In this document: positions 62,592 to 64,000 of the stretch, in pieces
Position numbering within the stretch: position 1 is the stretch's first letter
Layout of the letters: each line of letters opens with the position of its first letter
Assembly: GCA_019115125.1 (NCBI GenBank)
Contig: DXEG01000005.1
Coordinates: 55,517-119,516 of the forward strand
DNA length: 64,000 bases
Direction of reading: 5' to 3'
Source: Candidatus Blautia faecipullorum
Lineage (GTDB): Bacteria; Bacillota; Clostridia; Lachnospirales; Lachnospiraceae
Notes under the pieces: model-generated
What the model was told of the DNA's origin: nothing
The model's input: only the letters and a program-made list of their open reading frames with translations
The model's database searches: none
Translations under genes and position numbers: made by a program

Positions 62592-63359
62592 ATGACTCTG
62601 ACAAAAGATGATTTAACAGCGATTACCCAGTTGATGCATCAGGCAGTACAGCCGCTCCAAGACAACATAACCGAAATACAGAGCGATATCTCTTCCATGA
62701 AGGAAGATATCTCCGAGCTGCGGGAAGATGTCTCCGGCATGAAGCAAGATATCTCTGAATTGCAGCAAGATGTCTCTGGCATGAAACAAGATATCTCCGT
62801 ACTACAGCAAGATGTCTCGGACATGAAACAAGATATCTCTGAACTCCAGCAAGATGTCTCTGGCATGAAACAAGATATCTCTGAACTCCAGCAAGATGTC
62901 TCCGGCATGAAACAAGATATCTCCGTACTGCAGCAAGATGTCTCTGGCATGAAACAAGATATCTCCAACATGAAGGGAGATATTTCTGAGCTGCAGGGCA
63001 ATGTTTCCGAGCTTCAGCAGGATGTCTCCAACATGAAGGAAGATATAGCCGGCATGAAAGGAGACATCTCCAATATGAAAGGAGACATCTCGAATCTGCA
63101 GGGCAGTGTTTCCGAGCTTCAGCAGGATGTCTCCGGATTAAAGGGAACGGTTGCAGGAATCCAGTTTCATCTGGAGAATGTTACTGACAAAAACATTTCC
63201 ATCCTTGCGGAAAACCATGTGAATTTGATAGACAAGCTGAATCAGGCGGTGCCTGCGGCCAGCAAAAACATGGCCTACGAGGTAAAAGTAAACTACCTTG
63301 CGGAAGAAATGGAAAAGCTGAAACAGGATGTTGCTGTTTTGAAATGTAAAATTGCATAG
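62592..63359 (+). CDS. Heptad-repeat coiled-coil protein
   Basis: 255 residues; ATG at 62592 with AAAGGAG upstream. Residues about 27-195 consist of some 23 heptads alternating DISxLQQ and DVSxMKQ, i.e. a 14-residue unit with Ile/Val and Leu/Met at core positions. At the DNA level a 42-bp unit recurs nearly exactly through about 62720-62960. The C-terminal 60 residues (NISILAENHVNLIDKLNQAV) are non-repetitive and end in another short heptad stretch. No signal peptide or membrane helix. A long parallel coiled coil is expected; function unknown. Confidence 0.8.
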   Translation: MTLTKDDLTAITQLMHQAVQPLQDNITEIQSDISSMKEDISELREDVSGMKQDISELQQDVSGMKQDISVLQQDVSDMKQDISELQQDVSGMKQDISELQQDVSGMKQDISVLQQDVSGMKQDISNMKGDISELQGNVSELQQDVSNMKEDIAGMKGDISNMKGDISNLQGSVSELQQDVSGLKGTVAGIQFHLENVTDKNISILAENHVNLIDKLNQAVPAASKNMAYEVKVNYLAEEMEKLKQDVAVLKCKIA

Positions 63360-63451
63360 AACTATGGCTGTATTATGATCATCAACTGCGAATATACATA
63401 AGATAAAGGAAGCTGCCTGGGATATCCGATTATCCTCCGCAGCTTTTTAAT

Positions 63452-63540
63452 ATTTCATGGGCATCCACAGAGGAGTGTTTTGTATTATGGGAAAGGTTAT
63501 ATATTACAGCAGGGCACAATTTGTAGTATTTTCCTAAAAT
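63452..63540 (+). repeat. Repeat family B, uninterrupted copy 3
   Basis: TATTTCATGGGCATCCACAG, then AGGAGTGTTTTGTATTATGG, then ATTACAGC and TATTTTCCTAAAAT. It contains both the left and right parts found apart around the insertion at 48985-49164, showing the uninterrupted arrangement. It lies between the coiled-coil gene and the tRNA terminator. Confidence 0.65.
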
Positions 63541-63542
63541 GC

Positions 63543-63582
63543 AAAAAGTCTGAATTTCTGTATTTACAAAAATTCAAACTTT
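63543..63582 (-). terminator. Terminator of the tRNA operon
   Basis: On the minus strand AAAGTTTGAATTT pairs with AAATTCAGACTTT (one mismatch) and is followed by TTTTTG, 5-6 nt after the 3' end of tRNA-Met. Confidence 0.75.
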
Positions 63583-63587
63583 CGAAG

Positions 63588-63661
63588 TAGCGAGAGGGGG
63601 AGTCGAACCCTCGACACTACGGGTATGAACCGTATGCTCTAGCCAACTGAGCTATCTCGCC
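63588..63661 (-). tRNA. tRNA-Met (CAT)
   Basis: 74-nt cloverleaf on the minus strand: acceptor GGCGAGA/TCTCGCT, D-arm AGCTCAGTTGGCTAGAGC, anticodon loop TTCATAC, T-arm GAGGGTTCGACTCCC. CCA is not encoded. CAT could be elongator Met or Ile2 (lysidine); the sequence does not look like an initiator, which would have C1 unpaired and GGG/CCC in the anticodon stem. Confidence 0.93.
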
Positions 63662-63674
63662 GTATTTAGTTTTA

Positions 63675-63747
63675 TGGGGCCTATAGGGCTCGAACCTATG
63701 ACCCTCTGCTTGTAAGGCAGATGCTCTCCCAGCTGAGCTAAGACCCC
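63675..63747 (-). tRNA. tRNA-Val (TAC)
   Basis: 73-nt cloverleaf on the minus strand: acceptor GGGGTCT/AGGCCCC, D-arm AGCTCAGCTGGGAGAGC, anticodon loop CTTACAA with TAC, T-arm TAGGTTCGAGCCCTA. CCA not encoded. First of a two-tRNA operon with tRNA-Met. Confidence 0.95.
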
Positions 63748-63812
63748 ATATATCCCGCAAATCTCACAAGCTTATCTTCCGAAGAAGCTTCCCTCGCTCA
63801 ACCTGCTCTGCT

Positions 63813-63841
63813 ATTATATAATCTTATTTTCTATTTGTCAA
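63813..63841 (-). promoter_or_regulatory. Consensus promoter of the tRNA operon
   Basis: On the minus strand TTGACA (63836-63841) and TATAAT (63813-63818), both perfect, 17 nt apart, about 65 nt upstream of tRNA-Val. A strong vegetative promoter, as expected for stable RNA. Confidence 0.9.
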
Positions 63842-63877
63842 CACTTTTTTTAATTTTTTTTACATTTAATGTAACTA

Positions 63878-63937
63878 TTCAGCCTCCGGCTGAACCCACG
63901 GGTTTTACACCGGCTAGAAAATAGCCGGTGTACCCGT
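63878..63937. other. Two adjacent hairpins at the right edge
   Basis: TTCAGCC/GGCTGAA (63878-63894) is followed by ACGGGT..ACACCGGCT / AGCCGGTGT..ACCCGT (63898-63937). They overlap the end of a possible gene on the minus strand and lack a T-run there. They may be terminators or the end of a dispersed repeat. Confidence 0.5.
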
Positions 63938-64000
63938 AAATAAATGTTTCAGATTTTGCAGGATCCCCATGTTCCTTCGTTTCAGCGTTTCGATGATGGT
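63914..64000 (-). CDS. Possible 3' end of an unidentified gene (partial)
   Basis: An open frame enters from the right edge and ends at TAG (63914-63916), giving 28 residues that include TIIETLKRRNMGILQNLKHL. The last codons lie within a strong palindrome. The composition looks protein-like, but 28 residues do not allow a name. Confidence 0.3.
   Translation of the reverse strand, partial: TIIETLKRRNMGILQNLKHLFTGTPAIF

Noticed and set aside
62720-63000. Regular short direct repeats that could suggest a CRISPR array
   Set aside because: The repeats are contiguous 42-bp coding units in frame with a coiled-coil gene; there are no unique spacers and no cas genes.
62639-63001. 120-codon open frame on the minus strand with SCFMPETSC repeats
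   Set aside because: It is the antisense of the heptad-repeat gene; repetition keeps the frame open. No ribosome binding site.

Overview
The window looks like the chromosome of a spore-forming, gut-type Clostridia species, most likely a member of the Lachnospiraceae. The support is a SigK gene, a Csp-like germination protease, a CIRCE/HrcA heat-shock operon, type III glutamine synthetase, monomeric B12-dependent ribonucleotide reductase, and the DUF5717/DUF5716 pair that I associate with this family. The genus cannot be fixed from what is visible. Nearly everything is core genome. I see no rRNA, CRISPR array, prophage, integrase or full transposase.

Layout. 1-6415: start of an unknown gene running off the left edge, Csp-like subtilase, lgt, a small Rpn-tail-like ORF overlapping an arginase-family gene, a PadR/HAAS sensor pair, and fructose-bisphosphate aldolase. 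6416-11995: a three-gene cluster of unknown function (TPR protein, Hsp70/actin-fold DUF5716 protein, 1179-residue DUF5717 protein). 12259-12909: sigK. 13056-18696: one long minus-strand operon ireB-ruvX-DUF1292-rnj-ylbF-mltG(short)-trmR-trhP. 18879-20627: mtaB and an HPr-like gene lacking the catalytic histidine. 20745-30156: thiI, iscS, rsmE, prmA and the hrcA-grpE-dnaK-dnaJ heat-shock operon behind a perfect CIRCE operator. 30157-34182: an AT-rich Schlafen/AlbA_2 regulator gene inserted beside uvrB. 34377-38574: an aminotransferase and the NrdR-controlled nrdJ with a structured leader. 38575-43122: trehalose locus (treC, treP, divergent treR, with operators). 43293-46385: two unknown proteins (one PD-(D/E)XK-like) and a secreted FN3/lysozyme-like protein. 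46521-55610: DegV, Ctp protease, FtsEX, CdaR-like regulator, YitT, and PqqD with an OPT transporter. 55726-60560: a VWA and MoxR AAA+ pair directly behind glnN. 60754-64000: lipid kinase, deaminase, a 14-residue-repeat coiled-coil protein, tRNA-Met and tRNA-Val with a consensus promoter, and the end of an unknown gene.

Pathways that hang together: tRNA modification (TrhP with TrmR for U34 oxidation/methylation, MtaB for ms2t6A37, IscS with ThiI for s4U8), protein quality control (HrcA regulon), cell-wall turnover (FtsEX, Ctp, MltG-like, FN3 lytic candidate), carbon uptake (trehalose PTS plus phosphotrehalase, aldolase, HPr-like regulator), and sporulation/germination (SigK, Csp).

The least explained parts are the DUF5717 cluster, the glnN-MoxR-VWA arrangement, and at least three families of short interspersed palindromic repeats. 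One of these appears to have inserted into another with a 9-bp target duplication near 48980-49170.
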